Assembly: GCF_003610895.1 (NCBI RefSeq)
Contig: NZ_MCAS01000001.1
Coordinates: 124,001-188,000 of the forward strand
Reading direction: 5' to 3'
From: Paraburkholderia fungorum
GTDB taxonomy: Bacteria; Pseudomonadota; Gammaproteobacteria; Burkholderiales; Burkholderiaceae
DNA length: 64,000 nucleotides
Below, piece after piece: positions 45,315 to 53,318 of this stretch (positions within the stretch are counted from its first letter, which is position 1; each line of letters starts with the position of its first letter). A program made the translations under genes and the position numbers. A model generated the notes under the pieces. That model saw nothing but the letters and a program-made list of their open reading frames with translations. It was not told where the DNA came from and did no database searches.

Positions 45315-46193
45315 ATGGCAATCCTCGTAACTGGCAGCACAGGCGTGATCGGCAAGCAGGTTCTCGACCATCTGAACGGCAGCGGCGTCGAAGTGCGAGC
45401 GCTGACCCGCTCGCCGGAAAAGGCCCAATTCCCCGCTGGCGTCACCGCGGTCAAGGGCGACCTGTCCGACATCGACGCAGTACGGCGCGCGATGAACGGC
45501 GTCAGCACCGTGTTCCTGCTCGCCCCCAACGCCGCGGACGAGCTGACGCAGGCTCTGCAGTCCCTCAGCGTCGCGCGGGAAGCCGGCGTGAAAGGCATTG
45601 TTTATCTGTCGGTCTTCAAGGGCGCGGAATATGTCGACGTGCCCCACTTCACCGGCAAGCACACGGTGGAGCGCATGATCGAGCACACCGGTCTGCCGGC
45701 GACGGTGTTACGCCCCGCCTATTTCATCCAGAACGATGTCCGGCAGAAAGACCCATTGCTGACGCACGGTGTCTACGGCATGCCGATTGGCAACAAGGGG
45801 ATTTCGATGGTCGATGTGCGCGATATCGGCGAGGCCGCGGCACGTGAACTCCTGCGCCGCGAGCGCGCTGCCAGTCCGCTGCCGCGTGAGACGTACGAAC
45901 TCGTCGGCCCCGACGCGCTAACCTCCGACACCATCGCCGCGATCTGGGCCGAGGCGCTGGGGCGTCCGGTCCGCTACGGTGGCGACGATCTCGATACCCT
46001 CGAACAGCGTCTCAAGGCGGTCGCACCAGGCTGGCTCGCCTACGACATGCGTCTGATGATGCGCCGGTATCAACTGGACGGCGCGGTCGCATCGCACGCT
46101 GAAGTGGAACGCCTCGCCGCGCTGCTCGGCCGGCAACCGAGATCGTATCGGGACTTCGCGGTTGCCACGGCCGCCGCATGGGCGAAGGGCTGA
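45315..46193 (+). CDS. NAD(P)-binding NmrA/SDR-a5-like protein
   Basis: The 292-residue protein has an N-terminal Rossmann motif (MAILVTGSTGVIGKQVLDHL), a segment LTRSPEKAQFPAGVTAVKGDLSD and VDVRDIGEAAARELLR as in NmrA-like and quinone-oxidoreductase-2-type SDR proteins. Such proteins sense or reduce NAD(P)H-linked substrates including quinones. AGGAG sets the start. It is probably controlled by the divergent LysR gene. A hairpin ends its transcript region (46247-46272). Confidence 0.9.
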   Translation: MAILVTGSTGVIGKQVLDHLNGSGVEVRALTRSPEKAQFPAGVTAVKGDLSDIDAVRRAMNGVSTVFLLAPNAADELTQALQSLSVAREAGVKGIVYLSVFKGAEYVDVPHFTGKHTVERMIEHTGLPATVLRPAYFIQNDVRQKDPLLTHGVYGMPIGNKGISMVDVRDIGEAAARELLRRERAASPLPRETYELVGPDALTSDTIAAIWAEALGRPVRYGGDDLDTLEQRLKAVAPGWLAYDMRLMMRRYQLDGAVASHAEVERLAALLGRQPRSYRDFAVATAAAWAKG

Positions 46194-46246
46194 TTGATCG
46201 GGACAGGTGAACGTCGCTATCCGAGGAAAGGCTCGCGTGTGAACCG

Positions 46247-46272
46247 CGGGCGGGGCTGAAAAGTCCCGCCCG
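46247..46272 (+). terminator. probable terminator after the NmrA-like gene
   Basis: CGGGCGGGGCT and AGTCCCGCCCG pair over 11 bp (one G-T) with a GAAA loop, followed by TTT. The T-run is short, so termination may be partial. Confidence 0.5.
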
Positions 46273-46347
46273 TTTGCACGCCTGTGTTGAGTCGGGTCCG
46301 GAGTCATCGCCTGGAAACCGAACGCTTTGGCGTTATCGGGCGCGGCC

Positions 46348-46794
46348 TCAATGCCCGCCGCAGAAAACGGCGGTGAGAAAAAGCGGCACGACTTCACGAA
46401 TGCTTGCATTGCTGCCGGCCTGTCGCACGCTCGCCTCGACCGACGTGGCAGAGCCTCTCACCACCACGCCATAAGTTGCGGCCTTGAGCGGCTGGCCGCT
46501 GCCCTGTTTGAAGATTGGATCGTTCTGCGCATACCCGAAAACGGCCGAGACGTGAAAGCCGAACGCCGTCAGATTGCTGCCACGCGCGGGACGAAATGCG
46601 TTGACCGAGTTCGCCTCAATGCGCATTGGCTTTGGATCGATCGACTGCTCGTCCAGAAGCGGAGCAATGAAATCGTGCGGGTTCGACTGGCAGTTCAGTT
46701 GAGTATCCAGCGCGTAGGCATTGCACACGGCTGAAGATAATCCCACGCCCAGCGACGCAAGGGCGATTAGCATGCGGAGAGCGGACGGTTTCAT
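46348..46794 (-). CDS. exported hypothetical protein, 148 aa
   Basis: The product begins MKPSALRMLIALASLGVGLS, a signal peptide with likely cleavage after AYA near residue 30, then LDTQLNCQSNPHDFIAPLLD and a short beta-rich body with two cysteines (NCQ near 36 and FCGG at the end), which might form a disulfide. I do not recognise a family. It converges with the NmrA-like gene. The frame is open far upstream, but the signal peptide sets the start at 46794. Confidence 0.75.
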   Translation of the reverse strand: MKPSALRMLIALASLGVGLSSAVCNAYALDTQLNCQSNPHDFIAPLLDEQSIDPKPMRIEANSVNAFRPARGSNLTAFGFHVSAVFGYAQNDPIFKQGSGQPLKAATYGVVVRGSATSVEASVRQAGSNASIREVVPLFLTAVFCGGH

Positions 46795-47082
46795 CGTAGT
46801 AGCGCGATCGTTCTGCTGGATTGCCTCGAGAGAAGCTCGAGAACATAAGGTAGCAGATCGTTGAGATTTCAGAATCGTACCGCTCGCCCGGCGAGTCTGT
46901 GCGGTGACGCTCAAACCGCTCAAACCGCTCAAAGCCGGCGAGCGGCAGGCGGCATCCCCCGCAGCACGACTCGCGTGGCCGGCGGCTGCGCGCACCCTGC
47001 TATGCTTTACGCGAAGCCAGTCTGCCACGCGAGGACCCGACGCGCGGGGCTATTGCCCTCCCGCGCCAAACCAGACCCACCC

Positions 47083-47988
47083 ATGACCCGCTCCTCACAT
47101 TACGACCTCCAATCATTACGCGTTTTCATCGTCGTCGCGGAACTCGGCAGCCTGACAAAAGCGGCCGAGCGTACCTGCCTGACGTTGTCGGCGGTCAGCA
47201 AACGCATGACCGATCTGGAACACAGCATCGATTGCACGCTGATGCTCCGGCAGCCGCGTGGCATCGAACTGACACCCGCCGGCCATGGGCTGCTCGCGCA
47301 TGCGAGGCAGGTTGTCGAGCGCGTGAACCGCATGGCCAACGAAATGAGCGACTATGCTGCCGGCGTGCGCGGACATGTGCGGGTCTGGGCCAACACGTCA
47401 TCGGTCATCCAGTTCCTGCCGCAAGACGTCGAGGCGTTTCTCTCCAGCAACCCCGGCGTGAAGATATCGCTCGAAGAGCGATTGAGCGACGAAATCGTCG
47501 CGGCAATCCGCAGCGGCGACGCCGACATCGGCATATTTGCGGACAACGTGCTCTCGCCGGCTATCCACAAGGCCAGGTATCGCGAGGACAGACTCGTGCT
47601 GCTGGTGCCGGCCGGCCACCCCCTCGCCTCGCTCGAAGAAGTCCCCTTCGCCGATACCCTCGACTTCGAGTACGTCGGCCTGAACGAAGGCAGTTCGCTG
47701 CTCGCGCGGCTGCTAGACGCCGCATTCAGCGCGGACCGGGTGCTCAAGCTGCGCATCCAGGTACACAGCTTTGACGGCATCTGCCGGATGATCGAACACG
47801 GGCTCGGCATCGGCATCTTGCCCGAGGGCGCCGTGCGTTCGGAACTTCTCGCGGCAGGTCTGCGCGCCGTGAAACTCACCGACGCATGGGCGCATCGAGC
47901 GTTGTGGATCGGCACGCTATCGCGCGAAACGTTGTCGCCTGAAGCGTTGCGCCTGTTCGACTTCATGTCCGGCCACACCGAGGCTTAA
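47083..47988 (+). CDS. LysR-family regulator of the downstream CoA-transferase operon
   Basis: The 301-residue protein has the LysR HTH (LQSLRVFIVVAELGSLTKAAERTCLTLSAVSKRMTDLE) and an effector domain (VRVWANTSSVIQFLPQDVEAFL, DADIGIFADNVL, MIEHGLGIGILPEGAV). It is co-directional with the operon starting 112 bases later, with a 10-bp perfect hairpin or operator between them. Its effector is probably an acid of that pathway. The start is the ATG at 47083; a frame 74 codons longer exists without coding character. Confidence 0.9.
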   Translation: MTRSSHYDLQSLRVFIVVAELGSLTKAAERTCLTLSAVSKRMTDLEHSIDCTLMLRQPRGIELTPAGHGLLAHARQVVERVNRMANEMSDYAAGVRGHVRVWANTSSVIQFLPQDVEAFLSSNPGVKISLEERLSDEIVAAIRSGDADIGIFADNVLSPAIHKARYREDRLVLLVPAGHPLASLEEVPFADTLDFEYVGLNEGSSLLARLLDAAFSADRVLKLRIQVHSFDGICRMIEHGLGIGILPEGAVRSELLAAGLRAVKLTDAWAHRALWIGTLSRETLSPEALRLFDFMSGHTEA

Positions 47989-47995
47989 GTTCGCC

Positions 47996-48020
47996 GACCC
48001 TTTCCATTCTGGAAAGGGTC
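47996..48020. promoter_or_regulatory. palindrome between the LysR gene and the CoA-transferase gene
   Basis: GACCCTTTCC and GGAAAGGGTC form a perfect 10-bp dyad around ATTCT. It contains a T-N11-A pattern (TTTCCATTCTGGAAA) as LysR sites do, and lacks a T-run that would make it a terminator. Confidence 0.4.
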
Positions 48021-48100
48021 GTTGAGAATCCATTGATTTTCAGCACGCGCGGGTTGTCGCACAGTGAGCGTCAAGAAACGACGTTTGCAAGGAGACAACC

Positions 48101-49291
48101 ATGACGAAGCCGCTCGAAGGCGTTCGCGTGCTCGAAATGGGCCAGCTCATCGCGGGCCCCTTCGCTGGAAAAATGCTCGCCGAGTTCGGCGCGCATGTCA
48201 TCAAGATCGAACCGCCCGGCACGGGCGACCCGCTGCGCAAATGGCGCCTGCTGCATGAAGGCACGTCCGTCTGGTGGGCAGCGCAATCACGTAACAAGGA
48301 ATCCGTCACGCTCGATCTTCGTTCGCCCGAAGGTCAGGACGTGGTTCGCCAGTTGGTCATGCAAAGCGATGTGCTGATCGAAAACTTTCGTCCCGGCACA
48401 CTCGAGAAATGGGGCCTCGGTTGGGATGAACTGCATACCCTGAATCCACGCCTCGTCATGCTGCGCGTCTCGGGCTATGGGCAGACCGGCCCCTACCGCG
48501 ACCGTCCGGGCTTCGGCGTCATCGGCGAAGCAATGGGCGGCTTGCGGCATCTCAGCGGCGAAACTGGCCGCACGCCCGTGCGCGTGGGCATATCCATCGG
48601 CGATTCCCTGTCTGCCTTGCACGGCGTGATCGGCATCCTGCTCGCGCTGCGCCATCGCGACCAGCACGGCGGCGCTGGCCAGATGATCGACGTCGCGCTC
48701 TACGAGTCGGTGTTCAACATGATGGAAAGCCTGCTGCCTGAGTACTCGGCGTTCGGTGCCGTGCGTCAGGCGGCGGGCAGCAGCCTGCCTGGGATCGCGC
48801 CGTCGAACGCATACCGCTGCAGCGACAGCAAATATGCGCTGATCGCCGGTAATGGCGACAGCATCTTCCGGCGTCTGATGGAACTGATCGGCCGTCAGGA
48901 TCTCGCCGACGATCCCGCACTCGCTCAAAACGACGGCCGCGTAAAGAACGTCGAGCGGCTGGATGCCGCGATCGCCGAGTGGACCGGCCGCCACACGCTC
49001 GACGAAGTGCTAACCGCACTCAACGAAGCACGCATTCCCGCCGGAAAAATCTACGACGTCGCCGACATCGCGAACGACCCGCACTACCACGCACGCGACA
49101 TGATTCTCGACGCCCAGCTCTCCGACGGCACACCGGTGCAGGTCCCCGGAATCGTGCCGAAGCTGAGCGCAACGCCGGGCGCAGTGAACACCTGTGCGCC
49201 CACGCTCGGACAGCACACCGACAAGGTGCTGGAAAACCTCGGCATCGGCACGGCGACCCGCGACACCTGGCGCGCGCGCGGCATCATCTGA
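48101..49291 (+). CDS. CaiB/BaiF-family class III CoA transferase
   Basis: The 396-residue protein moves CoA between carboxylic acids. It has the family start PLEGVRVLEMGQLIAGPFAGKMLAEFGAHVIKIE and the catalytic aspartate at residue 168 (GISIGDSLSALHG), as in formyl-CoA transferase. ENFRPGTLEKWGL and GAGQMIDVALYESVF are also standard. It opens an operon whose next gene is an HMG-CoA-lyase-like enzyme, so it probably activates a branched hydroxy- or dicarboxylic acid before cleavage. Confidence 0.92.
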   Translation: MTKPLEGVRVLEMGQLIAGPFAGKMLAEFGAHVIKIEPPGTGDPLRKWRLLHEGTSVWWAAQSRNKESVTLDLRSPEGQDVVRQLVMQSDVLIENFRPGTLEKWGLGWDELHTLNPRLVMLRVSGYGQTGPYRDRPGFGVIGEAMGGLRHLSGETGRTPVRVGISIGDSLSALHGVIGILLALRHRDQHGGAGQMIDVALYESVFNMMESLLPEYSAFGAVRQAAGSSLPGIAPSNAYRCSDSKYALIAGNGDSIFRRLMELIGRQDLADDPALAQNDGRVKNVERLDAAIAEWTGRHTLDEVLTALNEARIPAGKIYDVADIANDPHYHARDMILDAQLSDGTPVQVPGIVPKLSATPGAVNTCAPTLGQHTDKVLENLGIGTATRDTWRARGII

Positions 49292-49304
49292 ACAGGAGCA
49301 CGGC

Positions 49305-50270
49305 ATGAGCAGCAAACGTCTGTATATCCAGGAAGTCGCGACCCGCGACGGCTTCCAGAACGAGGCGAAGTTCGTCGACACCGACGCCAAGATCGAACTG
49401 ATCGATCGTCTGAGCGCGTGTGGTTACGCCAGGATCGAGGTGACCTCGTTCACCTCGCCGAAAGCGATTCCGGCTTTACGCGACGCCGAAGCCGTGATGC
49501 AACGGATCGCACGGCATCAAGGCGTCGTCTACACCGTGCTCGTGCCAAATCTGCGCGGCGCCGAGCGCGCGCTGTCGTGCGGTGTCGATGAAGTCAATCT
49601 CGTGATGTCCGTCAGCGAGCATCACAACCGCGCGAACCTGCGCATGAGTCGCGAGCAGTCGTTCGCACAGTTGCGCGACGTCATCGGCGTGGTCAGGCAA
49701 ACGAACGTGGCCATCAACGTGTCGCTGTCCACCGCGATGGGCTGCCCGATGGAAGGCGATATCGAACAGTCTGACGTGCTGGACTGGATGCAACGCTTCG
49801 CCGATCTCGGCGTGCATGGCGTGACCTTGTGCGACACCACCGGCATGGCTTACCCGTCGCAGGTCGGCGCGCTCTGCGCCGCCGCGCGCGAGCGTTTCGC
49901 CGCGCTCGAACTCACGCTGCACTTTCACAGCACGCGCGGCATGGCGCTCGCCAACACGCTCGCCGCGCTGGAGGCCGGTATCGACCGCTTCGACGCCTCG
50001 CTCGGCGGCCTCGGCGGGTGCCCCTACGCGCCAGGCGCAACGGGCAATGTCTGCACCGAGGAGCTGGTGCACATGCTCGAACTCGACGGCTACGACACGG
50101 GCGTCGATCTCGCGGCAGTGTTGTCCGCCTCCGCCCTGCTTCCTGGACTGATCGGCCACGACGTGCCGAGCCAGTTGCTCAAGGCCGGACGGCGCCTGGA
50201 CCTGCACGCGATGCCCTGCATCGCGGCCGACGGACAGCCGGAACAACACGCACTTTCTTCAGGAACATGA
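49305..50270 (+). CDS. hydroxymethylglutaryl-CoA-lyase-like aldolase
   Basis: The 321-residue TIM-barrel enzyme has the HMGL-like motifs: EVATRDGFQNE (substrate Arg, metal Asp), LHFHSTRGMALAN with the metal-binding His-x-His, and the cysteine signature GGLGGCPYAPGATGNVCTE of the catalytic flap. It would cleave a 3-hydroxy-3-methyl-acyl-CoA (HMG-CoA, citramalyl-type or related) to acetyl-CoA and an oxo acid. Start by AGGAG at 49305; the CoA-transferase gene ends 14 bases before. The VOC gene begins two bases after its stop, so the three are tightly linked. Confidence 0.92.
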   Translation: MSSKRLYIQEVATRDGFQNEAKFVDTDAKIELIDRLSACGYARIEVTSFTSPKAIPALRDAEAVMQRIARHQGVVYTVLVPNLRGAERALSCGVDEVNLVMSVSEHHNRANLRMSREQSFAQLRDVIGVVRQTNVAINVSLSTAMGCPMEGDIEQSDVLDWMQRFADLGVHGVTLCDTTGMAYPSQVGALCAAARERFAALELTLHFHSTRGMALANTLAALEAGIDRFDASLGGLGGCPYAPGATGNVCTEELVHMLELDGYDTGVDLAAVLSASALLPGLIGHDVPSQLLKAGRRLDLHAMPCIAADGQPEQHALSSGT

Positions 50271-50271
50271 C

Positions 50272-50658
50272 ATGGCGCTCATCGACCATCTTGACCACCT
50301 CGTCCTCACTTGCGTCGACTTCGCTGCAACGAAGCGGTTTTATACCAAAGTCATGCAGATGCAACTTGAAACCTTCGGGGAAGGACGGACTGCATTTCGC
50401 TTCGGCAATCAGAAGATCAACGTTCACGTGCGCGGCGCCGAATTCGAGCCGAAGGCTCATGTTCCCGTACCGGGCGCGCTCGACCTGTGCTTCATCGCCA
50501 CGGTGCCGCTCGACGACGTGATTGCGCATCTCGCGCGCTGTCAATGGCCGATCGTCGAAGGCCCGGTTGCGCGTACAGGCGCCACGCAAAAGATCCGCTC
50601 CGTATATGTGCGAGACCCCGATCTGAATCTGATCGAGATTTCCGAACTGGTGGGGTGA
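50272..50658 (+). CDS. VOC-family (glyoxalase/bleomycin resistance-like) protein
   Basis: The 128-residue protein is a single vicinal-oxygen-chelate unit pair: IDHLDHLVLTCVDFAATKRFYTKVM with metal His near residue 8, AFRFGNQKINVH mid-way, and IRSVYVRDPDLNLIEISE with the metal Glu at the end. Members bind a divalent metal and act as glyoxalases, dioxygenases or epimerases. Its place in this operon, one base after the lyase gene, suggests a role in handling its hydroxyacyl substrate or product; which chemistry is not known. Confidence 0.85.
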   Translation: MALIDHLDHLVLTCVDFAATKRFYTKVMQMQLETFGEGRTAFRFGNQKINVHVRGAEFEPKAHVPVPGALDLCFIATVPLDDVIAHLARCQWPIVEGPVARTGATQKIRSVYVRDPDLNLIEISELVG

Positions 50659-50760
50659 CGTGATGATGCCCCGCCACTCACGATCCGGCGATTTGCACGC
50701 GCCGTCCAGCGGACTGAACGGCATGCCTTTATGTCCGGCGCGGCTTGGCTCGGAGGGTCG

Positions 50761-51708
50761 ATGAACATCGTCCTGCTCGACAGCGGCACCTTGCCCGTGC
50801 CGCTCACGCCACCTGCCTGGGCGAGCGAGTGGTCCGCTCGCCCGGCCACGCGCGCTGCCGAGGTGGTCCATGCGCTCGAAGACGCCGTCATCGCGATCAC
50901 GAACAAAGTACCTATCCGCGCGGCCGATCTGAAACGTCTGCCGAAACTCCGCTTTATCTGCATCGCCGCAACGGGCTTCGATTGCATCGATATCGACGCC
51001 TGCCGCGAGTCCGGCGTGGTCGTATCCAACGTGCCGGGCTATTCGGCACAGAGTGTGTCCGAGTGGGCACTCGCGTCGATCTTCGCATTGCGGCGCAATC
51101 TGTTCGCTTATCGTGAGGCCGCTCGCATTGCCTGGCCCGGGTCGCCGAATTTCTGCGTGCACGGTGCGCCGATTCTCGACATCGCCGGCTCGACGCTTGG
51201 CATTATCGGGCGCGGCGCGATCGGCAATTCGCTCGCCCGGCTGGCCCGCGCGGTCGGAATGAACGTGGTGTTTGCGGAGCACCGCGGACGGACCACGATT
51301 CGCGAAGGCTTCACGTCATTTGACGACGTGGTGCGATCCGCCGACGTTATCTCGCTTCATTGCCCGCTGACCGACGCAACACGCAACCTGATCGACGCAG
51401 CCACGCTGCGCACCATGAAACGCGGCGCACTGCTCGTGAACAGCGCGCGTGGCGGTCTTGTCGATTCGGCAGCACTGGCCGAGACGCTCATGAGCGCTCA
51501 CCTCGGCGGCGCGGCGCTCGACGTACTCCCGCAGGAACCGCCCGATCCGCATGAGCCCCTGCTCACGTGCGCGCATCCCAACCTTATCGTTACGCCGCAC
51601 ATCAGCTGGGCGGCGACACATGCCGCGAACCGGCTCAATGCCGGCATCGAAGCCAACCTCGCTGCGTTCCATGCGGGCGCACCGATCAACGTGGTGAACG
51701 GCGCATAA
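50761..51708 (+). CDS. D-2-hydroxyacid dehydrogenase family protein
   Basis: The 315-residue NAD(P)-dependent enzyme has the Rossmann motif LGIIGRGAIGNSLARLAR and the catalytic triad regions: Arg in LLVNSARGGLVD, Glu in LPQEPPDP, and His in VTPHISWA. The catalytic-domain start is PVPLTPPAWASEW. It reduces a 2-oxo acid to the D-hydroxy acid or the reverse (family like glycerate or hydroxypyruvate reductase). GGAGG precedes the ATG at 50761. It follows the VOC gene by 102 bases and precedes the MFS gene by 32 bases. Confidence 0.9.
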   Translation: MNIVLLDSGTLPVPLTPPAWASEWSARPATRAAEVVHALEDAVIAITNKVPIRAADLKRLPKLRFICIAATGFDCIDIDACRESGVVVSNVPGYSAQSVSEWALASIFALRRNLFAYREAARIAWPGSPNFCVHGAPILDIAGSTLGIIGRGAIGNSLARLARAVGMNVVFAEHRGRTTIREGFTSFDDVVRSADVISLHCPLTDATRNLIDAATLRTMKRGALLVNSARGGLVDSAALAETLMSAHLGGAALDVLPQEPPDPHEPLLTCAHPNLIVTPHISWAATHAANRLNAGIEANLAAFHAGAPINVVNGA

Positions 51709-51740
51709 GCCGACCCGGAAATAAAGTAACGGAGACAAGC

Positions 51741-53198
51741 ATGACCATCAGCAATCTGGACGTGGGCGCAGATGCAAGCGCCCATTCGCGCAATGCCTCA
51801 GCGCAACCGGCCGCCGCCGACGATATTCCCTCTCATCATGTTCAAGCCAACACCCTGGGCGGCTGGATGGACAACATGCCAGCGGGCTCGCTGCATCGAT
51901 TTGTCGTGTGGGTTGTCGGCATAGGCTTGTTCTTCGATATGTTCGAAATTTTCCTGGTCAGCTCGATCGGCGCGGCGTTGCAGGGGGAATACGGTATCGA
52001 CAGGCACAGCACCGACTTCAAGTTGCTGCTGGCCTCGGCGTTTATCGGCATGTTCTTTGGTGCATTCTTTCTGGGCAGCATGGCCGACCGGATCGGCCGG
52101 CGTAAAGCGTTCCTGTTCAACCTCATCTGGTACAGCGGTTTTTCGCTGATCGGCGCATTCTCGGTCAACGCCGAAATGCTGGTTATCTGCCGCTTTCTCA
52201 CCGGAATCGGCGTAGGGGCGATCTATCCGGTTGCCGATAGTTTCCTGTCCGAAATTCTGCCCAAGGAACGACGCGGGCGAATGGCCGCCTGGGCCTACAC
52301 GGCATCGTACGTCGCGGTGCCGCTGGTTGGGTTCCTCGCGCTTTGGCTCAATCCTCTGCACTTTGGCGCCGTGGCGGGCTGGCGCGTGATTCTGGTGATC
52401 GGCAGCCTGGGCGCAGTGCTGGTTCTGCTCGTGCAACATAAGTTGCCCGAAAGCCCGCGCTGGCTATTGGCGCAGGGCCGCGTAGACGAGGCTCACGCGA
52501 TGCTCCGGCGTTTTGCGCACAGTGCCGGGGTTACCGTGCAGGTCATCGCGCCTGAAACGACCGTCAAGCGCAATCCGATGCGATTGACCGAGCGCATTGC
52601 CTTGCTACGCCGTCCGCCCTACAACAAGCGCTACCTGATGTTGACCATCTTCCATCTGCTTCAGGGATTTGGCTACTATGGGTTCGGCACACTGGCGGCC
52701 ACGGTGGTGAAAAGCCGCGGCTTTGACGTCACGGACGGAACGCTTTTTATTGCTCTATCGTTTCTCGGCTACCCGGTCGGGTCTCTGTTGTCGATTCCGC
52801 TACTCAACTGGATCGAGCGCCGGACGCTGGTTATCGGCGCCATATTGTCAATTGCGGTTTTTGGGCTGGGGTTCGCCTACTCCAACAATTCAGCGCTGAT
52901 CGTTCTCTTCGGCGTGTTGACGACCTGTGCTTCGAATGTGTTCAGCAATGCGTACCATGTCTATCAATCCGAGATCTTTCCAGCCAGTGTTCGCTCAACC
53001 GCGATCGGCAGCACCTATTCGTTGTCCCGCATTGTTAGCGGCATGCTGCCATTCATATTGCTTCCCGTATTGAACCAGCAAGGAGCCGGTGCCATGTTCG
53101 GTATCATCGCGGCGGCCCTGCTAGTCGTGGCATTCACGGTGCGAATCCTCGGCCCTCGCACCACACGGCGAAGCCTGGATGAAATCAACCCGGGTTGA
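51741..53198 (+). CDS. MFS transporter, sugar/aromatic-acid:H+ symporter type
   Basis: The 485-residue protein has a polar N-terminal tail of about 45 residues and twelve predicted membrane helices. It carries the MFS loop 2-3 motif (GSMADRIGRRKAF) and the sugar-porter-like LPESPRWLLAQGRVDEA after helix 6, then HVYQSEIFPASVRSTAIG in the C-terminal half. It should bring in the acid that the operon's enzymes work on. The start follows CGGAGA at 51741. The product overlaps no neighbour and converges with the monooxygenase gene. Confidence 0.92.
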   Translation: MTISNLDVGADASAHSRNASAQPAAADDIPSHHVQANTLGGWMDNMPAGSLHRFVVWVVGIGLFFDMFEIFLVSSIGAALQGEYGIDRHSTDFKLLLASAFIGMFFGAFFLGSMADRIGRRKAFLFNLIWYSGFSLIGAFSVNAEMLVICRFLTGIGVGAIYPVADSFLSEILPKERRGRMAAWAYTASYVAVPLVGFLALWLNPLHFGAVAGWRVILVIGSLGAVLVLLVQHKLPESPRWLLAQGRVDEAHAMLRRFAHSAGVTVQVIAPETTVKRNPMRLTERIALLRRPPYNKRYLMLTIFHLLQGFGYYGFGTLAATVVKSRGFDVTDGTLFIALSFLGYPVGSLLSIPLLNWIERRTLVIGAILSIAVFGLGFAYSNNSALIVLFGVLTTCASNVFSNAYHVYQSEIFPASVRSTAIGSTYSLSRIVSGMLPFILLPVLNQQGAGAMFGIIAAALLVVAFTVRILGPRTTRRSLDEINPG

Positions 53199-53318
53199 GC
53201 CAGCCGTCGTATGTCGCTTCATTCCTGAAAGCCGCGCCGAGCCTTCGATGCGCGCCGCAATCCCGGCCGATATTCATCGGACCGGGGTCGACGGGCGCGC
53301 GTCGACCCCACACCCGCA

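Noticed and set aside
47996-48020. Palindrome taken as terminator of the LysR gene
   Set aside because: No T-run follows on either strand; an operator is more likely.
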